Below are positions 33,803 through 45,309 of a stretch of DNA of 64,000 nucleotides, piece after piece. The notes under the pieces are model-generated. The model worked only from the letters and a program-made list of their open reading frames with translations. It was not told where the DNA came from and did no database searches. Numbering within the stretch: the stretch's first letter is position 1; every line of letters begins with the position of its first letter. The translations under genes were made by a program, and so were the position numbers. The stretch is taken from assembly GCA_963575645.1 (NCBI GenBank), contig OY754465.1, positions 55,885,901 through 55,949,900 of the forward strand, read 5' to 3'. Origin of the DNA: Xanthostigma xanthostigma (lineage: Eukaryota > Arthropoda > Insecta > Raphidioptera > Raphidiidae).

Positions 33803-34980
33803 GTTAGTGTATTTGCCATAAGGCACTTATACTATTGGCGTCGGTGGGATGGCGGGACCTAGGGGTAGGACCAAAATTTCTCGACGTTTCAGAGCCTCCT
33901 AAGAAGTTTGGCACCCATTTTTGGAAATGTTTTTATTATACAGTATGTAAACACATAAGGTGCACATAGGGAAATTAGCATTGGGAAAAAATACTTGGAT
34001 CAGAGCTAGCCATGACTGCATTAATTGTTATTTCTATTGAATTATCGTGATAATCTTGAGGGTTTCTATTTTATTTTGATTTATTTTTATTTTACTTGAC
34101 TTTTTTAACAATAAAAAGCTCTTATAAATCATTATTTTAATTTTTTTGTACAAAAATAAAACAAAAAAACAACTCCATCTGTTTGGAAACATTTCATTCA
34201 AAAATTGTCTTTAGGTTCAACTCGAATAGGCGGAGATATTTGATCTCGCACCATATTTAAGTATTTTTGGGAATTTAATGTCCCATGAATAAAAAAGTCC
34301 GATTATGTTGTAATCATTTGAATATTTTCTTCGGTAGTAGTATAACACATTCATTTTGCAAAAGAATATTATCTGTCAAATTGAAAAACAAGATTTCAAG
34401 GCTCACTATGATCCAGTCATTTTTCCCCATTCTAATTTCCCTATGTGCACCTTACGTGTTTACATACTGTATATGTTAGCACGTAGCACGATAACTCTCA
34501 TCAGTTACTCGATTTAAACGAAATTTGGTCGACATGTTAGAATCCATCACCGCACGAAGCCTATTTAAAATGGGCCCATTCGGGCCATGTTAAGGGTGGT
34601 ATTTAGGGGTTGAAAAACATTTTCCAGCCTAAAAATACCGAAAAAATTCTCGGAATCGTTTTGAAATTTAACCCTTTAGTCATTATTAAAATGTGCTGAT
34701 AAAATTTTAATAATATCGTCCCTACAGGACCGGACTTACAAATTTTATGAAAACACAAGTTTACTGATATAGATTTACATACTGAAGGGTGTATATAATT
34801 TGGTACAGATGTTGAATTGATATGTAGTATTGAAATTAAGTAAAAAAATGTTGTTCTTAGAGGTGTATTAAGGGGTAATTTTTTTCATTTTGTCCAAAAA
34901 CAAAGTTAAGTTTATACAATAGAGCCTCACTGTCTATAAAAGCAAATACACTATATTGTCGGCAGGGTTTGGCTCATTAG
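33803..34980 (+). mobile_element. Family B element, split by a mariner MITE
   Basis: TTGCCATAAGGCACTTATAC and CGGGACCTAGGGGTAGGACC begin it. After the MITE at 33941-34469 it resumes at about 34472 with TGTTAGCACG and CATCACCGCACGAAGCC, and ends ACACTATATTGTCGGCAGGG. Confidence 0.75.
33941..34469. mobile_element. Tc1/mariner MITE with TA target site
   Basis: CAGTATGTAAACACATAAGG at the left and ...CCTTACGTGTTTACATACTG at the right form inverted repeats of about 38 bp with one mismatch in the first 20. TA lies immediately outside both ends (33939-33940 and 34470-34471). No coding; the frame at 34285 is incidental. Confidence 0.85.
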
Positions 34981-35015
34981 ACACCACTTTATAAGAGCAT
35001 GAAAATAGGCGGTGC

Positions 35016-36262
35016 ACCCAGCGAATTAAAGATGGTCGCCGAGAAAGGAGTCGTTCATAATGAAAGACTCCTTTCTCGGAGCGGAGCGAGAAGCTCTTTT
35101 TTTTTTGGATGACTCACTCCGAGCGCCACTGCTCTGTGCTGAGCTATTCTGTACTGTTGCATTCGCACATTTACAGAGCGTACACAGCACAGGCCACTGA
35201 GGCACTAGTGAATTTTGCATGTACGGAGTTATCTTTGCTGAGTCGTTCAATGTTGAATCTGTTTACAGTGTTTTAAACCATTCACATTGACGGATATAAT
35301 ACTGTAACAATAAACATTATTATTGTTAAGCTTTTATTAGTGTATTTGCCATAAGGCACTTACACTATTGGCGTCGGTCGGATGGCGGGACCTAGGGGTC
35401 GGACCAAAATTTCTCGACGTTTCATAACTTTCTAAGAAGTTTGGCACCATTTTTGGAAATGTTTATATATATATGTATATATATATTTATATATATATAT
35501 ATATATAAGTGTGCGGGCAATAACTTTCGAAGGAGTTAATTAATTTTAATGAAATTTGGACCACATGTTGAAATCCATCACCGCACGAAGCCTATTTAAA
35601 ATGGGCCCAATCGGGCCATTTTAAGGGTCGGTTTTAGGGGTTGAAAAATATTTTTGGGCCCAAAAATACCGAAAAATTTCTTCGAATCGTTTCAAAATTG
35701 ACATTTAACCCTTTAGTAATGATCAAAATGTGCTACCAAAATTTTATTAAAATCGGCCCGACAGGACCGGAATTAAAAATTTTATGAAAACGTTAGTTTG
35801 TAGATATGGATTTATTTAGTGAAGGATGAATTTAATTGGGTCGATTGATAGTAATATTGAAATTAAAAAAAAATATTATTTTAAGGGATGTATTAAGGGG
35901 TTAAAATTCTTATTTTGTTCAAAAACAAAAGAGTTAAGTTCACATAATAAAGCCACACTGCCTGTGTAAGGTAATACACTATATTGTCGGCAGGGTTTCG
36001 CACTGCGACCCGAGTTTTGATTGTTGTACTTTATAGTTTATCCGAAATGCGAGTAATATAAGATCAGAATCATATGAAAATGAGCTCAGAGCTGAGTGTG
36101 TGTATTGTGCTGTGCAATGCTATGTGACTCCTGGGCATGCAAGATGACAGTTCACACCTCTGCAGTCTGCACTCTTGTGTAGTGCGTAGTGTCGCTCCTT
36201 TGAAAGACTCATTCTGAGCGACTCTTTTTAGTGAGCGGAGCGCACGGAGCCAGCTCTCAATA
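35016..36262. mobile_element. Probable hAT-type MITE, split by family B
   Basis: The left part carries AAAGGAGTCGTTCATAATGA and GAGCGGAGCGAGAAGCTC. The right part carries GAGCGGAGCGCACGGAGCC and ends GGATACATCACTACAG, a hAT-like end. The left terminus is not found, so boundaries are approximate. Confidence 0.45.
35338..36014 (+). mobile_element. Family B element, most complete copy
   Basis: It runs from TAGTGTATTTGCCATAAGGC through TTGGCGTCGGTCGGATGGCG, an (AT)n tract at about 35462-35507, CATCACCGCACGAAGCC and ATCGGCCCGACAGGACCGGA to TTTCGCACTGCGACCCGAG. It serves as reference for the other copies. No frame longer than noise, so it is non-autonomous. Confidence 0.8.
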
Positions 36263-36580
36263 AAGAGTCATGTGGATACATCACTACAGCGAATAGCTTC
36301 GATTTACTTCGATTGTAAAAGTGACATTACGTATATCAATACAATATTTAATTCATTGACGAAAGTAAAATAAAAAGAAAACGGACGATATAAAGTGAAG
36401 TCGCTCCACAAATACTATTAACAGTAAATTCGGGCGTAAAAGACACTCGAGTGTGCCACAAATGTGTCTTTAAGTTTTATGGACAAACGGGAGTCCAGAA
36501 GGCGGTGCTATAATATGCGTGCAGGTGTGTATAAGTCTGCACACGTCTTGTTGTTTCTGAAATCCGGATTTACCTGATTA

Positions 36581-36965
36581 AGGGCCGCCGTACACGAGGC
36601 TGGTTTTGCCGCTAGATTCCTCGCTTGATTTCGCTGCTACGTTCCAAACGTACTGTGCGTTTATATCTAACAAAATGGAAATTTTTCTTTTCGATGTACG
36701 TACATCGACGTAAAAATAGTGGCAGAAATTATGGTCGGGCCATTTTTCCGCAATTTGACGTAAACATGTCGAAAATTGGATAAAAAATTTCAAAGATGGT
36801 AAAAAACTGGTTAAAATTTAAAAAAAATTCTGCCGCTTCGCTGTAGGTTTTGTTAAGAGCCAAATGACCGAGAAATACCAGCGGCAGAAATTTTTGACCA
36901 AGCCACCGCTAAGAGGATGGATTTATGAATTGGCCAAATGCACTGAGGTGGCCAAATCATGAACG
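36581..36965 (+). mobile_element. Family C end joined to family D
   Basis: After TTA, AGGGCCGCCGTACACGAGGC and GCCGCTAGATTCCTCGC are a family C terminus. From about 36640 it passes into family D: TAGTGGCAGAAATTATGG, CAAAGATGGTAAAAAACTGG, ATTCTGCCGCTTCGC and AAATACCAGCGGCAGAAATT. Family D is also beside family C at 61640-62455. Confidence 0.65.
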
Positions 36966-37039
36966 CGTGCCATATGTTTGCCACCCCTGACCTATATAAT
37001 CTAAGATCCCTATTTGGCTTGATCTTCACTCATCTAGTT

Positions 37040-38040
37040 TTCTATTGAAATTTGATAATATAATGTATTAATTAATAAAGAAAAATTGATTTGGTTGCCA
37101 CTCAATTTCTTGGCACAGAATTTTTTTGATAAAATATGAAAGTTATTATATTTATTCAACACGCGTGAGTAATATATAATTTCGGGGCCCTGCTAAATTC
37201 GGGAGAAATAATAAATTACTTCATGTTGACGCGTAGAGTGTTAATAATGAGCCGAAACTGTACGATAATGTATTACTGCATAGTTTCTGGACCAATAGGA
37301 ACGCGGTAGCGAGCCGAAACTGTACGGTAATGAATTATTACTGCATAGTTTCTGGACCAATAGGAACGCGGTAGCGATTTGTATATGTGACAATAGCATC
37401 GCAATTCACCGAAAGTCAGGGCCATCTTGTGTGCATCGAGGGCGGTGGGTATACGTCAATCAATGAAGTGATTTATTATTTTTCCCTCTTTTATCCGGGC
37501 CCCGATTACATATTACTCGTGCTAGTTGAATAAAGTATTATGTGCGACCATTGATCGAAGGAGAATATTCCACTCGAATGTTACCACACTCGCTACGCTC
37601 GTGCGGCAAATTTCACTCTCATGGAATCTTCCCTTCTCTCACTAGTCGCACAATATACTATTATTTTAGTATTAAATATTATGATATTTGTTATTCGTTG
37701 CCCTGGTTACCTACATATAATAATATGTTCCACGTGTTCGCAATAAAATTATCTACATTTTCATATACGACAATATAGAAAACTCTATAACTGCAAAATA
37801 CTAATTCGAAGGTGCCTGTCTACCTGGTTTTATGCCAGAAATCAAAATGTCGACCAAACTTTGGCATTTTATATACCTACTCGTAAATATTTTACTTTCG
37901 ATTTCGATAACTTCATTTCAGAAATAAAATTTAAACTTTATTTTTTTATTAAAAATAATTGTGCCAAGAAATTTAATGGCAACCAAACAAAATTTTCTTT
38001 ATTAATACATTATGTTATTAAATTGCATTAGAAGACTCGA
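37040..38040. mobile_element. MITE family Y, copy 2, split by element Z
   Basis: Inverted ends: GAAATTTGATAATATAATGT / TTGGTTGCCACTCAATTTCT at the left and GCCAAGAAATTTAATGGCAA / ATTAATACATTATGTTATTA at the right. The interior matches 6410-6905. Confidence 0.7.
37155..37676 (-). mobile_element. Element Z, copy 2
   Basis: Inverted relative to 15604-16108. It contains CAACACGCGTGAGTAATATA, two tandem units of about 69 bp (37243-37378) sharing GAGCCGAAACTGTACG and TTCTGGACCAATAGGAACGC, then the hairpin block ending TAGTCGCACAATATACTA. Confidence 0.7.
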
Positions 38041-38734
38041 TGGGTGAAGATCGAGCCAAATGGGGATCTTGTACTAAGTAGGTACTTCTGGAATCATAAG
38101 AACCATTTCAAAAGATATTCATCCAAATTCGTCAAAGAGTTTTTAAATTAAATCCGTTCACACATATATAAAAAACATACAAATATAATTAAACATTAGC
38201 AATTAGCATAGATGTATACTGTCTTAAAAAGGCAAAAGGCAGTAAGTGACAAGCTTATGAATTTGAGTAAATCAAGATTTACTAAAAATGTCTTGACCGT
38301 CCAGAATTTTAGATTATGGAAACCAAAACACGGGGGAAACATTTTTTAAAGACAATACAATTATTGCTGCAGCACTTACTGCTGTCGTTGGCTTCAAAAT
38401 GAACTCATTTTGGACAAATGTCACTTACAGCCCTTTGCGTTTTTAGGGCAGTACAGTGATTCCTGAGTTTTTTTTTACACCATTTCACGAACACTCTATA
38501 TAAATAGCTGGGTGCGTGGCGTGAGATGTACATAATATAGATACATATTTTCATTTTAATATTTTATTAGGAGCTCGAGATATGAGATTTCTTTTCGTAT
38601 GCTTAAACGAAAAACAAATATGTATTTAGACTGTATCATCGCTCAGCGCCCGTTTCGTCATTTATTTATTATGCACGTGCGAGCCTGCTTCACGACATTA
38701 AGAAGGTGTCTAAAGCTTCTTTATAAGATATAGC
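38041..38734. other. Unassigned interval
   Basis: No gene. The last 60 bases (GTGCGAGCCTGCTTCACGAC...) recur directly after the element at 38735-39557. Confidence 0.4.
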
Positions 38735-39557
38735 GGTCCCGCCCGGTTTCACCCGGGTGCAAAAGAACGAATAATAATAATAATAATAGTTTATTGATGA
38801 CGAAATCAAAAGGGTAAATGAGTTCAGCAAAAATGCTGTTTTTCAACTCTCCCTCACAATGGAGAAGGAAAGGACATGAGTACGCACATTCATCTTAGTT
38901 TACCGAGATGAATGTTGTGTCCAAACTTCATAATGATCGGCGTTACCGTTCAAAAGTTTTTGTCGTTAAAAAGCAGTATTTATACTTTTTTTAAGTAATC
39001 AATTTCTTTTAATATAATAAATATTTAATTGAAAACACTGTAGGGAAATTATTTTTATATATAGGTGCCTATAGTTGTAACAGTTTTCAAATGAGCTATT
39101 AATTAGATTTATTTAATTTGAATTAGTCGTAATAAAATTTTAAAAAATTGAAATGTAAACCTTAGAAGACAGCAATGTAGAAAATAAAAAAAAATAAAAA
39201 TATATTCGCCGACGTGGGGCTTGAACCCTAGATCCTGGCATTAACAGTCTTACACTCTACCGACTGAGCTATCCGGGCTTGTACTCTTGAACGCTAATAT
39301 TGCAGTATTTAGTTAAGGCATTTCACCTGATAATATTTGTTGGACGGACTAATTTTGAGACACATCTTGCAACATTTTTCATTTAAGTTCCACTCCAATT
39401 AGTCGTAGCGTAATATTATATAGCCTATAGCCTTCCTCGATAAATGGGCTATACAACAACAAAAAAATTTCTCAATTCGAACCAGTAGCTTCTGAGATTA
39501 GCGCGTTCAAACAAACAAAGAAACAAACTCTTCAGCTTTATAATATATTAGTATAGA
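38735..39557 (+). mobile_element. RTE-type retroposon O, plus copy
   Basis: From CGGTTTCACCCGGGTGCAAA through ATGAGTACGCACATTCATCT to GCCTTCCTCGATAAATGGGC, CTGAGATTAGCGCGTTCAAA and AACTCTTCAGCTTTATAATA, a 3' end pattern common in insect RTE-dependent retroposons. The inverted copy is at 45310-46045. A tRNA-like segment sits inside in opposite orientation. Confidence 0.7.
39207..39279 (-). tRNA. tRNA-Lys-like pseudogene (SINE-associated)
   Basis: The minus strand reads GCCCGGATAGCTCAGTCGGT ... CTGTTAA ... GGTTCAAGCCCCA. D and T arms are good, but the anticodon loop CTGTTAA would specify GTT (Asn) on a Lys-like body, the anticodon stem is broken, and the acceptor stem mismatches. The 73-nt size is right. 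A sister copy is at 45561-45633. Treated as a retroposon part, not a working gene. Confidence 0.6.
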
Positions 39558-39692
39558 TACACGTGCGAGCCTGCTTCATGACATTATACGAAGGTTGTCT
39601 AAAGCTTCTTTATAAGATAGTACCTTTACTGTCCCCGACTTCGCTCGGGTCGATTTTGGTTTGGCAACGAAAAATGCCTATCGCAATAATGC

Positions 39693-40200
39693 GTTTTTCC
39701 AGTATGAGAAATATATATCTGTTATTTGATGATGACAAAGATTATATTAGGTATGTCAGATAATATATACATTGATAAATCGCACGTGGGTTGCCTAGCT
39801 AAATCGCGTACCAATGCTGTTAAATTAAATAAATTCTAATTGACTTTTTTGGATCAACTTCCCCGATTTGTTAATCATAAAAATCGAGAGAATAAAATGT
39901 TAACAAAACAAATAAACTCAAAGTACACAGAACTATGTACAAGGTATGTTTATGTGGATGATCTATATTTATGTATACAATTAATGGTATATTCTAATTC
40001 CTTGTGCATTATTCTCTCATTTTAGGTTCGATTTTTATGATTAACAAAATCAGGGAAGTTGAACCAAAAAAGTCAATTAGAATTTATTTAATTTAACCCA
40101 TGTATCAATGTATATATTATCTAACATATTATAATCTCTGCCATTGTCAAATAACAAATGAGGGTATATATTTCTAATATCGGATCTTGGACTATAAACT
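39693..40200. mobile_element. MITE family I, copy 2 (empty of hAT)
   Basis: Inverted arms of about 150 bp: GTTATTTGATGATGACAAAG and AATCATAAAAATCGAGAG at the left, complements at the right ending TCGGATCTTGGACTATA. Where copy 1 holds the hAT MITE this copy reads GATAATATATACATTG. Confidence 0.75.
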
Positions 40201-40964
40201 TTAAAACTTCTTTAGTGTGAGTACTCAATTTTATCTCGGTTCAATTACTGCGATGCATGGGAGACGCAATATATACGTGTTTTTGTTGATATGATAGCCA
40301 TGGAAATCATTATCTAATCATCTAATGCATTAAAGAAAATCGTTCCACAAAAAATGAATTCGAACCTGCCTTGGGCACTCAGTCTGTTGCATTTTATGTG
40401 AAGCGATTTTCTTTATTGCATGAATGATTTCTATAATTACCATATCATACAAATTTAATAAAATTCACTGTATATATCAAGGATTCCCAGACAAACATTT
40501 TAATATAGTTGCGGAAAGTAGTAGATATTTCTGAAATTTATATGAGTACCTATTTATCTCGACATAAAATTTAATTTGTCATAAAATTAAATGAAAAAAA
40601 GAAGAAAATTCACGTGTACAAGTATATTTGGAATTATGGTTTCGTATTTTTGTTGTGGTAAAACCGGTAAAAATAATGATTTTTTTTGAAGAAATAAAGG
40701 AACAATAACAATGTACATAGAAAAAACAAGGTTGGTCTTTCCATCTATCGTAATTTTTGTTTCACAAGAAAACATCAGAAATGTCAGATTTATATTGTTA
40801 GGTATATAAAGGATTCCAACTTAATTTCATTTTCCCCAATGCACCACATAAGTTGGTATACATGTTATAGAGAGATCAGAGTTTATAGAGACGACAAAGT
40901 TATTTTTTATTTTTTTGAAAAGAAAAAGTAACTACTACGTTAATAAAGAGAGAAGCTTTTATAT
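40201..40964. other. Unassigned interval
   Basis: No gene or known family recognised. Confidence 0.4.
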
Positions 40965-41312
40965 AATATAGCGGTCCGTCCCGGTTTCACCCGGGTGCGA
41001 TAGATACATAATTCTGCAAAATGTATTTGGTTTGCGGCCCGGCGTCTGAACTAATAGCTTTGAGCAAATTCTACCAAATCTGCTTTTGAACTAATTGCTT
41101 TGAGCAAATTCTACCAGATTTGCTTCTGACCCAATAGCTTTGAGCGAATTCTATCAGATGTCGCTAATGCTATCAAAACAGTTTTCTGTTGGTTTCTAAA
41201 CTAATAACTTTTAGCAAATTCTATCAGATGTCGCTACGTGTTACTAAAACAGTTTTTTTTTTTGACAAAACACCGTAATTTTGTACAAAATATTTAATAA
41301 AAACTATCCTAT
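40965..41312 (+). mobile_element. Family N retroposon
   Basis: CGTCCCGGTTTCACCCGGGT, GCGGCCCGGCGTCTGAAC, then repeated TTCTA(C/T)CA(G/A)AT(T/G) units and GTACAAAATATTTAATAAAA. It ends where a hAT terminus begins. Confidence 0.65.
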
Positions 41313-41314
41313 AG

Positions 41315-41400
41315 ATTAGTGATGGCGAACCTTTTTGAGAAGTGGGTCAAATTTTGTTTATAATTTTTTTTAGTACTAGGGCGTGGGCCACTAAGTAAGT
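41315..41400 (+). mobile_element. Solo hAT terminus
   Basis: TTAGTGATGGCGAACCTTTT and GTGGGTCAAATTTTG match a hAT-type terminal pattern. No inverted partner (AAAGGTTCGCCATCACT) was found downstream, so it is truncated. Confidence 0.5.
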
Positions 41401-43284
41401 GGCGTTACTCATAAAGAGAAAGAGGGGATAGTTAAATACTATTTTTTTTTTTAGTTCAAACTCTTTTACGACCATGCTGGATTCAGCGTGTTTTTTTGAC
41501 GTGATAACGTCTTATAAATTGATGAATCACCAATCTTATAAATTGATAAAACACCGGCTGCATGCACGAAAAAGTGTAACGTTCCTAACGCGTAACGCGT
41601 AACGTTCCGCCTGACCCTGTGCGTGCTTTTTGCTAATTTCTCGCTCAATTTAAATCAGATCGGTTTGAAACCAGTCTTAAACGAAAGAGGAGAACATTTT
41701 ACATAGATTTCGTATAACAGAATTTGCCTAAACAGTTTTTTTATACAAATTTATATAGAAAAATAGTTGTATAAATGCAATGTTGTCTAATGCATGGCGC
41801 GACGCGGTCGGTCGTCTTTGTTTGCCGTACATGGAAATTAGAAAATAACGTATGTCTTGTCTTAACATGAAAACGGCTGCATTTCTAATGTTTAATTCAA
41901 TTTTTTTGACATTAGTATTTTGTGAAATGCAACGCCTTCTAAGTTAAGTATTGGAATAACTAATTATTATTAGAACATAATACTTTGACAGTTGCAAACG
42001 TCACTTTTGACATTTCTTATCATTCCGACACAAAGGATAAGCGGATTGAAACCAAATTTTGGGAGGATGTTTGATATGCAAATATGAAGTGGCTTATTGT
42101 TTTTGGGGAACATCGGCGCTTGCGTAAAAGAATATATCTCTTATAATGATGTTTTATATAATAATAATATAGTTTTTAAAACGGTTTTTACTCTATCTAT
42201 TTTTACTAGAAATTTTTGTAAATTTTTTGGGGAAAATCGGCGCATGCGCAAAAGAGATACATGCCATAGTTGTTTTTTATATAATAATAGTGTACTTTTT
42301 ATAGTGTTTTATTATTCTACTTAATAAAATTTACCTAAATTTGAAGCGAAAGATGCAATATCATAGATTCGAATTATTATAATTATTATATAAATTTAGG
42401 TTATGTATTACGGAATACGTTATCACGTAAAGCTATCGTCCGTAAACCGACTTTACAGACAACCAATTTTTTTCTATAAGCATGATGATTTTTAAAAGTT
42501 TCGATAGATCCTGGTTTTCGTCAAAAATCGCATTTTTTTAAAGGGGTATGCCTTGAAAAAATTGTAAAAATCGAATTCTTTAATATATTTTTGAAATTGA
42601 TAGTGCGTACAGAAAAAATTACGCTGAATTCAATGAGCGTATCTCTTTTAGTTTGGAAACTACGGCCATTCGGAGGTTTTATATGATTTTCTGAAAACTA
42701 TAAACGCAAATAACTTCTAAACCAAAAGACATACAAACGTTTGTTTGAGTTTGTGTTATAGATTTTTTTTGTTTCTCTTGCAAAATAAAAACTATTTGAC
42801 AACTCTATCACATTCTGATCTCATAACCGCTCTAAGAATTAGCTTGGCGTTTTTTTCGTACTGTACAATAAAATTCTAAGCACAGGGTTTTCCGCTTTGC
42901 CTTTTTCTTTCAATAAATATCAATTTTGACAGTTCATTTAGCATTAAATCTGCTGAGGGTTTCGTTAAATTGTATCGTTTTGAAATAGTCATGTCTTCGC
43001 TCGATAATCAATTCCAAGTACCGACTACAAAATATCAATTTGTTCGCATCAAAAAGACATTTTAAGCGACTACTCCATTCTAAATTTCATACCTTTACGA
43101 ATTTCATAAGAGAAAGAGTAATATTTTTTTATTGATGCCATATCAGTTCATTCTTTTTCCTGTACGTTAATATCTAGTACTAGCTGCGAATCCGGCTTCG
43201 CTCGGGGTCAAGTTCCGTGCGGATACAATCTTCAATTGCAGTTATAGTGTGAGTTAAGTATTGGCTTGTATTAATATTATTAAA

Positions 43285-43700
43285 GAAACAAGCGGTCCGT
43301 CCCGGTTTCACCCGGATGCGATAGATACATTTTGTGTTATCGGAAATTTCTGAAAAATGTAATAAAAACGACTATACAGCGCAGAAATGTCTGAACTATT
43401 AGCTTTGAGCAATTTCTACCAGATTTGCTTCTGAACTAATAGCTTTGAGCGAATTCTATCAGATGTCGCTACTTGGTACTAGAACAGTTTTTTTTGTTTG
43501 CTTCTGAACTAATAGCTTTAAGTAAAGTCTATGAGATGTCACTGCATGTTACTAAAACAGTTTATTTTCATAAAGCACCGCAACTTTGTACAAAATATTG
43601 GACCAAGCAAGACACATTTACAAAATTTCATTAAAATCGCTCCAGTGGTTTTGGATATTAGCGCGGACGAACACCGTGACACGAGATTTTTATATTTATA
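43285..43700 (+). mobile_element. Family N retroposon in the foldback loop
   Basis: GGTCCGTCCCGGTTTCACCC, TTCTATCAGATGTCGCTACT and TTCATTAAAATCGCTCCAGT, tail GACACGAGATTTTTATATTT, cut by MITE A at the tail. Confidence 0.7.
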
Positions 43701-44200
43701 CAGAATGATCTTTACGTTGATTCTTCTTTTTTAACAGCGTGTAGAAATCAATTAGACGAACAAATATTTTAAGTAACTTTTTTATCAAAACTCAAAAATA
43801 AGAGAGAAACAGCCGTTCAAAATTTAATTAAATTTTTTAAATTTTATTTAATTATTTCAAATTCCCAGTTAACACACGCGAACAAATGATAGCACAAATC
43901 GGAAATGCATCTCAAATAATTCACGGAAGTATACAAGCATGTACAGACGCACTCATCTTTTTGTTCAACGAAACCTTCGAACAATTTCTGTGCATACTTG
44001 ATAATGACATAACATATTTTCATAGTGACATAACATAACGCCAGGACCGTCCTAGAAATTTGATAAAATGTAATAAAACTTTGAAAGCCCGTTCCTCTTT
44101 CATTTTGAGAGCTTTGATAAAAAAGTTACTTAAAACATTTGTTCGTCTATTTGAGATCTACACGCTGTTAAAAAAAATAATCAACTCAAAAATCATCCTG
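43701..44200. mobile_element. Mariner-type MITE A, copy 2
   Basis: CAGAATGATCTTTACGTTGA at the left and ...CAACTCAAAAATCATCCTG at the right, as in 18266-18786. It is inserted at a TA in the tail of family N. Confidence 0.8.
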
Positions 44201-45309
44201 TGTATATAAAGATTGGCAAATGCGAATATTCGTTACACCACTAGTGTATACAGGAAGGCAATATGATCGATATATGTCCAATAAAGCGTATGCGTTGTGC
44301 AGTTTCTTCTGGACTGCTGACTTTACATTCAATACACACAATATATATGTGTATAGGTATTGCCTACATTCGCAGCGTACCCTTCATTCAATATGACGCA
44401 CTGTAGCTGTTCTACGCATGTCAACTGACAGATCTAAAGTACAACAGGCCGTAACGAATATTCCATGTTTCCTCAATTAAAAAAAATTGGTTGTCTGTAA
44501 AGTCGGTTTACGGACGATAGTTTTACGTGATAACGTATTCCGTAATACATAACCTAAACCTCCCAAAATTTGGTTTCAATCCGCTTATCCTTGGTGTCGG
44601 AATGATAAGAAATGTCAAAAGTTACGTTTGCAACTTACAAAGTATTATGTTCTAATAATAATTAGTTATTCCAATACTTAACTTAGAAGGCTTTGCATTT
44701 CACAATATACTAATGTCAAAAAATTGAATTAAACATTAGAAATGCAGCTGTTTTCATGTTAAGACAAGACATACGTTTGCTTCTAATTTCCACGTACGGC
44801 AAACAAAGACAACCGACCGCGTCGCGCCATGCATTACACAACATTGCATTTATACAGCTATTTTTCTATATTTTGTATAAAATATTTTTCTATATAAATT
44901 TGTATAAAAAAACTGTTTAGGCAAATTCTGTTATACGAAATCTATGTAAAATGTTCTCCTCTTTCGTTTAAGACTGGTTTCAAACCGATCTGATTTAAAT
45001 TGAGCGAGAAATTAGCAAAAAGCACGCACAGGGTCAGGCGGAACGTTACGCGTTAGGAACGTTACGTTACACTTTTTCGAACATGCAGCCGGTGTTTTAT
45101 CAATTTATAAGATTGGTGATTCATCAATTTATAAGACGTTATCACGTCAAAACTGGATCCACGCGAAATTCGTTACAGTCCGAGCGCAATATAGAGCCGT
45201 CAGCTACCAATAAAATTAAAAGAAGCCGGTATTAGGGCGATCCTTGATGTCCACACGACCAACTTCCCATATGATCAATGTTAAATAATATATAATATGT
45301 GTTTATTTA

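Larger units (their letters stand above)
41494..45152. mobile_element. 3.66-kb foldback element with arms of about 670 bp
   Basis: The left arm (41494-42473) and right arm (44476-45152) are inverted copies: ACGTGATAACGTCTTATAAA outside and AACCGACTTTACAGACAACC inside, with many shared blocks such as CAGACCGGTTTGAAACCAG-like sequence. The left arm alone has an insertion of about 330 bp (42068-42398) containing two 125-bp repeats with TTTTGGGGAA and TCGGCGC. The loop (42474-44475) holds nested elements. No transposase recognised. Confidence 0.75.

Noticed and set aside
15604..37676. The two element Z copies as ends of one giant transposon
   Set aside because: Each copy is inserted in a different host element with its own junctions, so they are independent insertions.
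39207..39279. Functional tRNA gene
   Set aside because: Broken anticodon and acceptor stems, an altered anticodon loop, and location inside a dispersed retroposon with a sister copy.
43531..43734. 67-codon frame
   Set aside because: It spans the junction of family N and MITE A, so it is chimeric by chance.
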